From positions 1 through 12,138 of the forward strand of contig CAKPLD010000038.1 of the NCBI GenBank assembly GCA_934167225.1: a DNA stretch of 12,138 nt. The letters are read 5' to 3'. Every line of letters begins with the position of its first letter. Position 1 is the first letter of the stretch. Shown here in pieces: positions 6,030 to 12,138 of the stretch. Made by a program: the position numbers and the translations under genes. The stretch comes from an uncultured Clostridia bacterium (GTDB lineage Bacteria > Bacillota > Clostridia > TANB77 > CAG-508). Under the pieces are notes generated by a model, which did not search any database, was not told the origin of the DNA, and saw only the letters and a list, made by a program, of their open reading frames with translations.

Positions 6030-7673
6030 CTATACAACCTCATAAATTACAAAGTTTTTGTCTGAATATATTTTGTTGTAATTTTCTGGTTCTGTTTCGT
6101 CAATTATCATTCTAATTTTTGAATTTTTGTATAGAATTACATGTGTTATTCCGTATTCCTTAAATGTTTTTCCATAATATGTTCCTAAGTTCGATGTGTT
6201 TATAAAGTCCATAAATATGTCTTTTTTTCCATTAAATTCTGGTGCATATAAATCGGCTCTTGAGTCTATAAATACTGGTATTCCTCTATATAATAAATAA
6301 CTTCCATAGTTGTATTCATTAAATAGTTTTATTTCATTTACATTCAAATTTTTTAACATCCAATTTGCCGCTTCTACTGGATAAGAATTTTCATTTACAT
6401 AGCTATTATCTTTCTTTTTGTCTATAAATTTTAAACCATAAAATATTGATAAACACATAACCAGTAGGGTTATAGCTCCTATCATTGGTCTTAAAATCAT
6501 TTCCATTTTTTCTTTGCTATATGTTTTTATAGCTTCTATAATTATTCTGTTTAAAATAATTGACCCAAGTAAAACAAACATTGTTGATTGTCTTCTAGAT
6601 GAGAACATTAAATATGTAAGTCCTCCTATCATAAACAGATCTGATAGTCTTATTTTTACTTTTGTAAATATTAAAAGTGATAAAATTATTACTATTGTGC
6701 ACATAATTGGAATATTGTTTATAAGTGTTAATGGTAAATGTTCGTTTATGTTGCCTACTGTATTTCCATTCATTGTTTTTATTAAATATGTGTATGGTGT
6801 TGTTCCAAGTGGTGTTAAAAATCCTGTTAAACCACAAATTGCCATTACTAAAATAAGCCATTTAACATTTTTGTTTAGTTTCATTTTTATTTTGTATGGC
6901 TCTTCTGTTTCTCTTACTTTTTTTATTTTTTCGTTTTGAGCTGTTATATTATTTATTTGTTTTTGTATTATTTTTGTTTTTTCTTCATTTTTTTTGTATT
7001 TTTTTAGAAGAATTTTTTTTATAAATATTGTTACTTTTCTATATATTATTATATCTGACATAAGACATATTATATATTCTGCAATATAAGGTAAACTTAT
7101 AATAAATATAAATGGCCATACAGCCACATGTAAGTTTGCAATTAGTATAGACGATAATATTATTCCTATTGCATACTGGATTTTTTTCGGGTTTTGGATA
7201 AATTTTTCTATAAAAAAGATTACCCATACATATATTATGAATGTAACAAGCTGTGCTCTTGCTGCTATGTAATCTTTTAGTAAATACATGGCGCCAATTG
7301 TAATTGCAAAAGATACGAACTGATTTTGGTTCATTTTTTTGTTTACTATATATATTGATAAACCTAAAAGTATTGACATTACACAAACTGATATATATAC
7401 TCCATCCCAATTTCCTATATTATATATTAGACTCATAAATACATCATATAACCAATGGGGATATGTATATGGTAAGTCTTCATGCCATGAAAAATGGTCT
7501 TTCATATCTATTCCATTTTCCATAATTAAATTTCCTATAGAAACTGTATAATATGTATCATTTTGAAGTGTTTTAGGTGCTACACTAAAACTAAACATAG
7601 CTATTAGTGCTATAATTATTACTTCCAAAATTATATTTTTCCTTTTTAGTATCTTATTAATAATTTCTTTCAT
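6030..7673 (-). CDS. Polytopic membrane protein resembling GT-C glycosyltransferases
   Basis: The 547-residue protein has a basic N-terminus, a first membrane helix at about 13-33, an outward loop with NDTYYTVSIGNLIMENG and DHFSWHEDLPYTYPHWLYD, then many hydrophobic segments. A long cytoplasmic-type Lys/Glu segment (about 213-270, KKYKKNEEKTKIIQKQ) interrupts them. The last ~120 residues form a soluble domain with NYGSYLLYRGIPVFIDSRADLYAPEF. A first loop with an acidic residue, multiple helices and a C-terminal extracytoplasmic domain with VFID(S/G)RADLY recall GT-C enzymes, which transfer sugars from lipid-linked donors outside the cell. The catalytic residue and substrate are not established. 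AAGGAT precedes the ATG. Upstream is the dut terminator, so it has either a weak promoter around 7690 (TATAAT, no clear -35) or depends on readthrough. Confidence 0.72.
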   Translation of the reverse strand: MKEIINKILKRKNIILEVIIIALIAMFSFSVAPKTLQNDTYYTVSIGNLIMENGIDMKDHFSWHEDLPYTYPHWLYDVFMSLIYNIGNWDGVYISVCVMSILLGLSIYIVNKKMNQNQFVSFAITIGAMYLLKDYIAARAQLVTFIIYVWVIFFIEKFIQNPKKIQYAIGIILSSILIANLHVAVWPFIFIISLPYIAEYIICLMSDIIIYRKVTIFIKKILLKKYKKNEEKTKIIQKQINNITAQNEKIKKVRETEEPYKIKMKLNKNVKWLILVMAICGLTGFLTPLGTTPYTYLIKTMNGNTVGNINEHLPLTLINNIPIMCTIVIILSLLIFTKVKIRLSDLFMIGGLTYLMFSSRRQSTMFVLLGSIILNRIIIEAIKTYSKEKMEMILRPMIGAITLLVMCLSIFYGLKFIDKKKDNSYVNENSYPVEAANWMLKNLNVNEIKLFNEYNYGSYLLYRGIPVFIDSRADLYAPEFNGKKDIFMDFINTSNLGTYYGKTFKEYGITHVILYKNSKIRMIIDETEPENYNKIYSDKNFVIYEVV

Positions 7674-7695
7674 AGAATTTTATCCTTTCTAATTA

Positions 7696-7733
7696 TAAAA
7701 TGATTTACACACAATTTTTTATGTGTGTAAATC
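7696..7733 (-). terminator. Terminator after dut
   Basis: GATTTACACACA (7702-7713) and TGTGTGTAAATC (7722-7733) form a perfect 12-bp stem with an 8-base loop. On the minus strand ATTTTATAATT follows, an interrupted U-tract. It begins 6 bases after the dut stop codon and closes the DUF5662 - transketolase - dut unit. Confidence 0.8.
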
Positions 7734-7738
7734 TTTAA

Positions 7739-8203
7739 CTACCTTTCACTTGTAGAGCCAAATCCGCCTTTTCTTACTCCTGTAGCATTGTCATTATCTA
7801 CTACTAAGTATTTTGAAAACATTGCTTGTCCTATGCTATCTCCTTTTTTTATGTGTAAATCTTCATCTTTTAAATTTATTATTGAGAACATTATATGTCC
7901 ATCATTTGATTCGTTTTCGTAATAATCTCCATCTATTACTCCAACACAATTTGATAACATTATTCCTTTTTTTGGAAATCCTGAACTTTTTGCATATAAA
8001 TATAAAACTTCGTCTTCTTGCATATATGCCTTTAAACCTGTTGCTACAAGTGTTGGTTTCATTCCTTTTTTAAAACTTGGTATAATTATGTCTTCTGCTG
8101 ATTCTACATCATAAGCTGCTGAACATTTTGTTTTTCTTTCTGGTAAATTTATTCCTTTATTTTCAAATCCTTTTGCTATTTCAAATCCTCTTACTTTTTC
8201 CAT
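7739..8203 (-). CDS. dut: dUTP diphosphatase (dUTPase)
   Basis: dUTPase hydrolyses dUTP to dUMP and pyrophosphate, keeping uracil out of DNA and feeding dTMP synthesis. The 154-residue protein shows the five trimeric-dUTPase motifs: AAYDVESAEDI (29-39), the KSSGFPKKGI version of RSSxxxKGI (72-81), GVIDGDYYENE (88-98), GDSIGQAMF (121-129) and the C-terminal flap RKGGFGSTS (144-152). Motif 3 contains the catalytic Asp in GVID. The insertion-bearing GDYYENESNDGHIMF resembles phage and lactobacillus-type enzymes. AAGGAAGGA precedes the ATG. The gene starts 22 bases after the transketolase subunit gene and is followed by a terminator, making it the last gene of that operon. Confidence 0.93.
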   Translation of the reverse strand: MEKVRGFEIAKGFENKGINLPERKTKCSAAYDVESAEDIIIPSFKKGMKPTLVATGLKAYMQEDEVLYLYAKSSGFPKKGIMLSNCVGVIDGDYYENESNDGHIMFSIINLKDEDLHIKKGDSIGQAMFSKYLVVDNDNATGVRKGGFGSTSER

Positions 8204-8225
8204 TTTTTTATTCCTTCCTTTTTTA

Positions 8226-9149
8226 TTATTTAAACATTTTTATAATTGATTCTGCATCTAATTTGTAGTATTTTATAAGTTCTTCTGCTTTTCCCGATCT
8301 TCCAAATTCGTCTTTTATTCCTATTCTTTCTAATTTTGCCGGGTATTTGCTTGTTAAAACCTCCGAAATTGCAGAACCTAGACCTCCAATTATACTATGA
8401 TCTTCTATTGATATTAGTCTTTTTGTTTCTTTAGCACATTTTATAATCATTTCTTCATCGATTGGTTTTATTGTATGAACATCTACAACTCTTATATTTA
8501 TTCCTTGTTTTTCTAGTTCTTCTTTTGCTTTTATTGCTTCTACTAATATGTCTCCTGTTGCAAAAATTGTTGCTTCTGTTCCCTCTCCTATTTGAATCAT
8601 TTTTCCAAATTCAAATTTTTGATTTTCATCGTATATAATAGGTCTTGCAAGTCTTGATAATCTTACATATACAGGTCCTTTTTGTTTATATGCTTCTTCA
8701 ATTGCCCATCTTGTTTGAGTATCATCTGCTGGACTTAGTACTTTCATGTTTGGTAGTGTTCTCATTATGCTTATATCTTCTAACATTTGATGTGTTGCTC
8801 CATCTTCTCCTACTGTTATTCCTGCATGTGTACTACATATTTTTACATTTAGGTTTGGATAACATATACTGTTTCTAATTTGGTCATATCCTCTTCCTAC
8901 TGCAAATACTGCAAATGTGCTTACATATGGTACTTTTCCTGTTGTTGCAAAGCCTGCTGATGTACTCATCATGTCTGCTTCTGCTATTCCTATGTCGAAA
9001 AATCTTTCTGGAAATTTTTTTGCAAAGTTGATTGTTTTTGTTGCAGATGATAAATCTGCATCTAGTACTACGATGTCTTTATATTTTTCTCCTATTTTTT
9101 CTAGTGTTTCCCCATAACTTTGCCTTGTAGCTTTTTTTTCTTCTTTCAT
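8226..9149 (-). CDS. Transketolase, C-terminal (Pyr and C-domain) subunit
   Basis: In split transketolases this subunit pairs with an N-terminal TPP-binding subunit to move two-carbon units in the pentose phosphate pathway. The 307-residue protein begins with the pyrimidine-binding domain: VVLDADLSSATKT (27-39), GIAEADM (54-60) containing the glutamate that activates TPP, STFAVFAVGRGYDQIRN (77-93) and THAGITVGEDGATHQMLEDI (107-126). The C-terminal domain follows, with ATGDILVEA, VVDVHTIKPID and EDHSIIGGLGSAI. Start ATG has GGAGGA about 10 bases upstream. Normally the N-subunit gene lies just upstream; here a DUF5662 gene does, 15 bases away, and no N-subunit is in the window. DXS-like or other TPP-enzyme beta subunits are alternatives but fit less well. 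Confidence 0.88.
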   Translation of the reverse strand: MKEEKKATRQSYGETLEKIGEKYKDIVVLDADLSSATKTINFAKKFPERFFDIGIAEADMMSTSAGFATTGKVPYVSTFAVFAVGRGYDQIRNSICYPNLNVKICSTHAGITVGEDGATHQMLEDISIMRTLPNMKVLSPADDTQTRWAIEEAYKQKGPVYVRLSRLARPIIYDENQKFEFGKMIQIGEGTEATIFATGDILVEAIKAKEELEKQGINIRVVDVHTIKPIDEEMIIKCAKETKRLISIEDHSIIGGLGSAISEVLTSKYPAKLERIGIKDEFGRSGKAEELIKYYKLDAESIIKMFK

Positions 9150-9164
9150 ATTTTTATTTTCCTC

Positions 9165-9767
9165 CTAATTGGCTTTTTTCCATTCACCATGAAATTCGTA
9201 AACATATTCTGTTTTATCGTCTATGCAATGTCTTTTATATAAAGCTTTTATATGTTTTTTGTTTATTGTTTTATCTATTCCTTTGTCTTTTATTTCTAAA
9301 AATACTTCTTCTAAAAAATTTTCTATTTTTGGGTTGATTATTGTTCTTGTTTTTTCATGTTTCCAGTATTCATATTCCGAGCTATTATTCCAATTTTTTC
9401 CATTATATGTAATACTTGCAGATAGCTTATCACATATCATTTCTGCCATATATTTATATGGTATTACAGGTGCCACTCCTTTTGTTCCTAAGTCTACCCA
9501 ATATTGAAAATGATGCTTATTTCTTCCTTTATGATGTAACCATGCTTTAGAATATCCTTCTGTTTGTTTACATCTTGTTATTGGACTTATTTTTCCATCA
9601 TAATATTTTACACTTTCCCAAAATTCATCATATGAAAATTTGGAAAAATCATGCATGAACCCTCTAAATGGGATTCCTAATTTTAGGCTAAATCTAAATA
9701 CTAGCCATCTGTGTTTACATACTAATTCGATATGTTTAAAAAAATTTGATACAATATTTTTTGACAT
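9165..9767 (-). CDS. DUF5662 family protein
   Basis: The 200-residue protein matches what I recall of DUF5662: an N-terminal helix KHIELVCKHRWLVF, the motif MHDFSKFSYDEFWESVKYYDG (38-58), then AWLHHKGRNKHHFQYW (75-90), YKYMAEMICDKLSA and EYW. The paired His/Asp residues (H39-D40, H78-H79, H85-H86) and the all-helical look suggest a metal-binding fold related to HD proteins; that is inference. No activity is known to me. Start ATG has AGAAGGAG about 8 bases upstream. It is the first gene of the unit continuing with the transketolase subunit (15-base gap) and dut, with a good promoter at 9812-9840. Its link to nucleotide or sugar metabolism is suggested only by context. Confidence 0.8.
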   Translation of the reverse strand: MSKNIVSNFFKHIELVCKHRWLVFRFSLKLGIPFRGFMHDFSKFSYDEFWESVKYYDGKISPITRCKQTEGYSKAWLHHKGRNKHHFQYWVDLGTKGVAPVIPYKYMAEMICDKLSASITYNGKNWNNSSEYEYWKHEKTRTIINPKIENFLEEVFLEIKDKGIDKTINKKHIKALYKRHCIDDKTEYVYEFHGEWKKAN

Positions 9768-9811
9768 TTAAAACTCCTTCTTTTCTACTATATATTTTTT
9801 CAACTCTATCT

Positions 9812-9840
9812 ATTAAAGCACATTTTTCCAAATTTATCAA
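9812..9840 (-). promoter_or_regulatory. Sigma-A promoter of the DUF5662 - transketolase - dut operon
   Basis: On the minus strand -35 TTGATA (9840-9835) and -10 TTTAAT (9817-9812) are 17 bases apart, with TGTGC just before the -10 as in the murD promoter. It lies 45 bases upstream of the DUF5662 start codon and is back-to-back with the smpB promoter at 9846-9874. Confidence 0.72.
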
Positions 9841-9845
9841 TGTTT

Positions 9846-9874
9846 TTGACTTTTTTATTTTTTAATGTTATAAT
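9846..9874 (+). promoter_or_regulatory. Strong sigma-A promoter of smpB
   Basis: On the plus strand -35 TTGACT (9846-9851), a 17-base spacer and -10 TATAAT (9869-9874), with the extended element TG at 9866-9867. Transcription should begin near 9881, about 30 bases before the smpB ATG. Only 5 bases separate its -35 from that of the divergent minus-strand promoter, so the two may interfere or be co-regulated. Confidence 0.85.
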
Positions 9875-9909
9875 TTTATTTGAAATTTTTACGAGAGGTC
9901 TTGAAAATT

Positions 9910-10369
9910 ATGTCTAATAATACAAAATTAATTGCTAAAAATCCTAACGCATATCATAATTATGATATTGTTGATAAAATAGAATGTGGAATTGTGCTAA
10001 CACGGAACTGAAATAAAATCTATTCGAAATGGTAAAGTGAATTTAAAAGATTCTTTTGCAAACATTAAAAATGGTGAATGTTTTGCAATTGGAATCCATA
10101 TTAGTCCTTATGAATTTGGGAATATTTATAATAAAGATCCTTTAAGAGATAGAAAACTGCTCCTTAATAAATCTGAAATAAATAAATTAATTGGTAAAAT
10201 TCAAACTAAAGGCTTTTCTCTTGTACCTATTAGCCTATATTTTAAAGGTAGTCTTGTTAAATTAGAATTAGGTATTGGAAAGGGTAAAAAACTATATGAT
10301 AAACGTGCTGATATTGCAAAAAAAGATGCAGAAAGAAGAATGCAAATAGCTTTAAAGGGCAATTATTAA
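9910..10369 (+). CDS. smpB: SsrA-binding protein SmpB, requiring a +1 shift at codon 32
   Basis: SmpB binds tmRNA and delivers it to stalled ribosomes for trans-translation. Reading from ATG 9910 gives MSNNTKLIAKNPNAYHNYDI to residue 20, then VDKIECGIVLT at 21-31: the SmpB N-terminus. Codon 32 is CGG, then AAC and TGA, so the original frame stops after 33 residues. Skipping the C at 10003 restores GTEIKSIRNGKVNLKDSFA, HISPYEFGNIYNKDPLRDRKLL, KGFSLVPISLYFKGSLVKLELGIGKGKKLYDKR and DIAKKDAERRM, ending at TAA 10369. The joined product is 152 residues, the normal length, and every conserved block is present. GAGAGGT lies about 10 bases before ATG. SmpB is nearly universal, and the rest of the gene shows no decay, so I favour recoding or a sequence error over a dead gene. 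A protein starting at GTG 10037 would lack the first third of the fold. Confidence 0.9.
10000..10009 (+). other. Candidate +1 recoding site in smpB, ACA-CGG-A
   Basis: Frame 0 reads ACA (Thr31) CGG AAC TGA. Skipping the C at 10003 gives ACA GGA ACT GAA, coding the strongly conserved Thr-Gly-Thr-Glu of SmpB, so the shift can be placed to the exact base. There is no homopolymer at the site. A TGA stop two codons after CGG in frame 0 would end any unshifted chain. Confidence 0.6.
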
Positions 10370-10391
10370 CTCCCTTTAAAGCTATTTTTTT
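10344..10391 (+). terminator. Rho-independent terminator of smpB
   Basis: AAATAGCTTTAAAGGG (10344-10359) and CCCTTTAAAGCTATTT (10372-10387) form a perfect 16-bp stem around a 12-base loop that contains the smpB stop codon; seven T residues run to 10391. The left arm is the last coding part of smpB. The convergent minus-strand gene ends at 10390, so this hairpin may serve both, though the U-tract on the minus strand is poor. Confidence 0.92.
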
Positions 10392-10935
10392 ATTTAGAAA
10401 AACTAATCCATCCAAACTTATTATTAATAACTTCTCCACCTTTTACAATTACTGCTCCTTCTTGCTCTTCATCCTCAGCTACTTCAATGTCTTGGGCTTT
10501 TTTTGCAATAATATCTTTTGAAATAATATTATTATCTTCATATCCATTTCCATCATATGTTATTATATATACATCGCCATTAGAATACAAATTTACCTTA
10601 TATGCAGAACTTCCCATAAATCCTCTTGGTGCAACCTGTTTTTCTATTTTTAAATCCTCATTTTCTACTTTTTTCTCTGTTACAACTTGTTCACTTTGCT
10701 TGTTTTGATTATTTTGATTGTTGTTAGATATTTTATTTTGTTCTTCTTTGTTGGTTGTATTCATAGTATTTTCTGGTTCCACTTGATTTGTATCTTCTAA
10801 GCTTATATTTTCTTCTATATTGTTTGTTGTTTCTGTTTTCTGGTCGTTTTCTTGTTTATTTTTTGATATATATATATCACCTATAAATATTAATGCAATT
10901 ATAATTATTAAAACTAACACTATTTTTTTCTTCAT
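10390..10935 (-). CDS. Membrane-anchored or secreted hypothetical protein
   Basis: The 181-residue product starts with a basic signal-anchor (MKKKIVLVLIIIIALIFIGDIYI, residues 1-23) without a lipobox cysteine, so it is probably held in the membrane by this helix. Residues 24-85 are a low-complexity Glu/Asn/Gln/Thr linker (QNKISNNNQNNQNKQSEQ). The C-terminal ~90 residues form a small domain outside the cell with APRGFMGSSAYKVNLYSNGDVYIITYDGNGYED and GAVIVKGGEVINNKFGWISF. No family is recognised. ATG at 10935 (second Met) was preferred to 10947, since AGAAGGG abuts the earlier ATG with no spacing. Its stop overlaps the smpB terminator U-tract. No clear promoter is visible, and it may follow fba in one transcript (about 100 bases apart, no strong terminator between). 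Confidence 0.72.
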   Translation of the reverse strand: MKKKIVLVLIIIIALIFIGDIYISKNKQENDQKTETTNNIEENISLEDTNQVEPENTMNTTNKEEQNKISNNNQNNQNKQSEQVVTEKKVENEDLKIEKQVAPRGFMGSSAYKVNLYSNGDVYIITYDGNGYEDNNIISKDIIAKKAQDIEVAEDEEQEGAVIVKGGEVINNKFGWISFSK

Positions 10936-11038
10936 TTTTAATTCCATCCCTTCTTAAGGCTCAAACCATAATGAATAAACTTGTAGATTTTGGATATTAT
11001 TAGCCTTTCTTCTTTATCATATTATATTTTATTTTATA

Positions 11039-11968
11039 CTATGCTTTATTGCTTGATCCAAAAACGTCTCTTATTTTATGTTCAACTGTTTCTCTAATTA
11101 AATCTCTTGCTGGTGTTAAATATTTACGTGGATCAAAAGCTGCTGGTTCTTCTACAAATACTTTTCTTATTCCTGCAGTCATGGCAAGTCTTAGGTCTGT
11201 ATCGACATTAATTTTAGAAACACCAGAAGTTGCTGCTGTATGCAAAATATCGTCTGGAACACCTTTTGCTCCTGGAATATTTGCTCCATATTTATTACAT
11301 TGTTCAACTAATTCTGGAATTACTGTTGAAGCTCCATGAAGTACAATTGGAGTATTTGGAATTCTGTTTTTTACTTCTTTTAAAATATCAAAACGTAATT
11401 TTGCTTCTCCTTTAAATTTATAAGCTCCGTGGCTTGTTCCAATAGCAATAGCTAAAGAATCACATCCTGTTTCTTTAACAAATCTTTCGGCATCTGCTGG
11501 ATCTGTATAAATTGCATCATCACTTGATACATTTACATCATCTTCAATTCCTGCAAGTTTACCAATCTCTGCTTCAACCATTACACCTTTTGAATGCGCA
11601 TATTCTACAACTTTTTTTGTTAATGCTACATTTTCTTCAAAACTGTATTTTGATCCATCTATCATTACAGATGTAAAACCATTATCTATACACATTTTAG
11701 CTGTTTCAAAATCTGGTCCATGATCTAAGTGTATTGCAACTGGTATTTCTGGATGCTCCTCAGTTGCAGCTTCCACCATTTTCATTAAATAATTTATTCT
11801 AGCATATTTTATCGCACTTGATGATGCTTGCAATATAACTGGTGATTTTTCATTTGCAGCTGCATCTACTATTGCTTGTACTATTTCCATATTGTTTACA
11901 TTAAATGCACCAATGGCATAATTTCCTTTCATTGCTTTTTCAAACATTTCCTTCGTTGTTACTAACAT
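11039..11968 (-). CDS. fba: Class II fructose-bisphosphate aldolase
   Basis: This zinc enzyme cleaves fructose-1,6-bisphosphate to dihydroxyacetone phosphate and glyceraldehyde-3-phosphate in glycolysis and gluconeogenesis. The 309-residue protein has GAFNVNNMEIVQAI (20-33), HLDHG (80-84) with catalytic D82 and zinc ligand H83, FTSVMIDGSKY (98-108), EAEIGKLAG with E134, IGTSHGAYKF with zinc ligand H180, VLHGAS with zinc ligand H211, and KINVDTDLR (252-260). Length and order match class II enzymes of the Gram-positive type; a tagatose-bisphosphate aldolase of the same family is a less likely alternative. AGGAGGT lies about 7 bases before ATG 11968, and a near-perfect promoter is at 11996-12024. 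It uses more T- and C-ending codons than its neighbours, as expected for a highly expressed gene. Confidence 0.95.
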   Translation of the reverse strand: MLVTTKEMFEKAMKGNYAIGAFNVNNMEIVQAIVDAAANEKSPVILQASSSAIKYARINYLMKMVEAATEEHPEIPVAIHLDHGPDFETAKMCIDNGFTSVMIDGSKYSFEENVALTKKVVEYAHSKGVMVEAEIGKLAGIEDDVNVSSDDAIYTDPADAERFVKETGCDSLAIAIGTSHGAYKFKGEAKLRFDILKEVKNRIPNTPIVLHGASTVIPELVEQCNKYGANIPGAKGVPDDILHTAATSGVSKINVDTDLRLAMTAGIRKVFVEEPAAFDPRKYLTPARDLIRETVEHKIRDVFGSSNKA

Positions 11969-11995
11969 ATTCTTTACCTCCTGTTTTTTTGTTTT

Positions 11996-12024
11996 ATTTT
12001 ATTGCTATTTATCTCCATTGTCAA
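11996..12024 (-). promoter_or_regulatory. Sigma-A promoter of fba
   Basis: On the minus strand -35 TTGACA (12024-12019, full consensus) and -10 TAAAAT (12001-11996, 5 of 6) are separated by 17 bases. The -10 lies about 30 bases before the fba start codon. Confidence 0.85.
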
Positions 12025-12050
12025 CCTTTTTTCCCATTTTTCACATTCCT

Positions 12051-12092
12051 TCTACAATTAAATGTTACAAATCACAGCTTTAAAATTGTAGA
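12051..12092. repeat. Inverted repeat upstream of the fba promoter
   Basis: TCTACAATT (12051-12059) and AATTGTAGA (12084-12092) are perfect 9-base complements around a 24-base interval. There is no T-run on either side, so it is not an evident terminator. It lies 27 bases upstream of the fba -35 and could be an operator or a structured leader of a divergent transcript. Confidence 0.4.
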
Positions 12093-12124
12093 GTAGGTTC
12101 GAATTAGAATAATTATTAATTTTT

Positions 12125-12138
12125 GGGGGATTAATGTG
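12125..12138 (+). other. Possible start region of a plus-strand gene at the window edge
   Basis: GGGGGA at 12125-12130 is followed by ATG (12134) and, overlapping, GTG (12136) at the very end. GGGGG to GTG gives a normal spacing of 6 bases. This may be the beginning of a gene divergent from fba, but no coding sequence is visible, so the call is tentative. Confidence 0.25.

Noticed and set aside
6514..6939. Plus-strand open frame of 141 codons inside the GT-C-like gene
   Set aside because: It is the antisense shadow of a membrane protein gene, with no ribosome binding site.
10001..10012. RF2-style shift at the TGA (AAC-TGA) in smpB rather than at CGG
   Set aside because: It would give Thr-Arg-Asn-Glu in place of the conserved Thr-Gly-Thr-Glu, and AAC to ACT re-pairing is poor; shifting at CGG restores the exact motif.
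10037..10369. A separate 110-residue gene starting at GTG 10037
   Set aside because: It is the C-terminal two thirds of SmpB; the N-terminal third is encoded immediately upstream in another frame, and there is no ribosome binding site before 10037.
12086..12104. GGTTCGAAT resembling a tRNA T-loop
   Set aside because: The flanking bases do not form a T-arm stem and no acceptor, D or anticodon arms are present.

Overview
The window is very AT-rich (roughly 27-28% GC by eye) and gene-dense. Strong AGGAGG-type ribosome binding sites, canonical sigma-A promoters with 17-bp spacers and a sporulation sigma factor (SigH) point to a low-GC, probably spore-forming Firmicute of the class Clostridia. 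All recognisable genes look chromosomal housekeeping or core-accessory. There is no rRNA, tRNA, CRISPR array, insertion sequence or integrase.

Layout, mostly minus strand. (1) 1-376: start of rimP with its promoter and a leader hairpin. (2) 394-2571: a Tyr/Asn-rich conserved hypothetical gene behind the terminator of murD, and murD with its own promoter. (3) 2630-3290: a plus-strand gene for a 21-residue Lys/Asn peptide and a convergent minus-strand membrane protein, sharing a 21-bp bidirectional terminator hairpin. (4) 3366-6028: a transcription unit sigH - HD-domain hydrolase - (terminator/attenuator hairpin) - hisS, driven by a perfect TTGACA-N17-TATAAT promoter. (5) 6030-7673: a large polytopic membrane protein resembling GT-C glycosyltransferases. 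(6) 7702-9840: an apparent operon DUF5662 protein - transketolase C-terminal subunit - dUTPase, ended by a 12-bp terminator hairpin. (7) 9846-10391: plus-strand smpB with promoter and terminator. (8) 10390-12024: a membrane-anchored hypothetical protein and class II fructose-bisphosphate aldolase with its own promoter. The last ~110 bases hold an inverted repeat and perhaps the start of a plus-strand gene.

The most striking signal links two unrelated genes. smpB (9910-10369) needs a +1 shift at codon 32 to encode a normal 152-residue SmpB. The hypothetical gene at 394-961 needs a +1 shift at codon 168 to end in a plausible Pro/Arg-rich tail. In both, the shift falls at NCA-CGG-A, where skipping the C of CGG makes the next codon GGA (Gly). 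Scanning all accepted coding regions by eye, I find no other in-frame CGG codon in the window. This fits CGG being an unassigned or starved codon that ribosomes pass by a +1 shift. Coincident sequencing errors or true mutations remain possible. Other points of interest are a histidyl-tRNA synthetase with a eukaryote-like motif 2 and a change of codon usage at its anticodon-binding domain, and a transketolase C-subunit without its N-subunit beside it.
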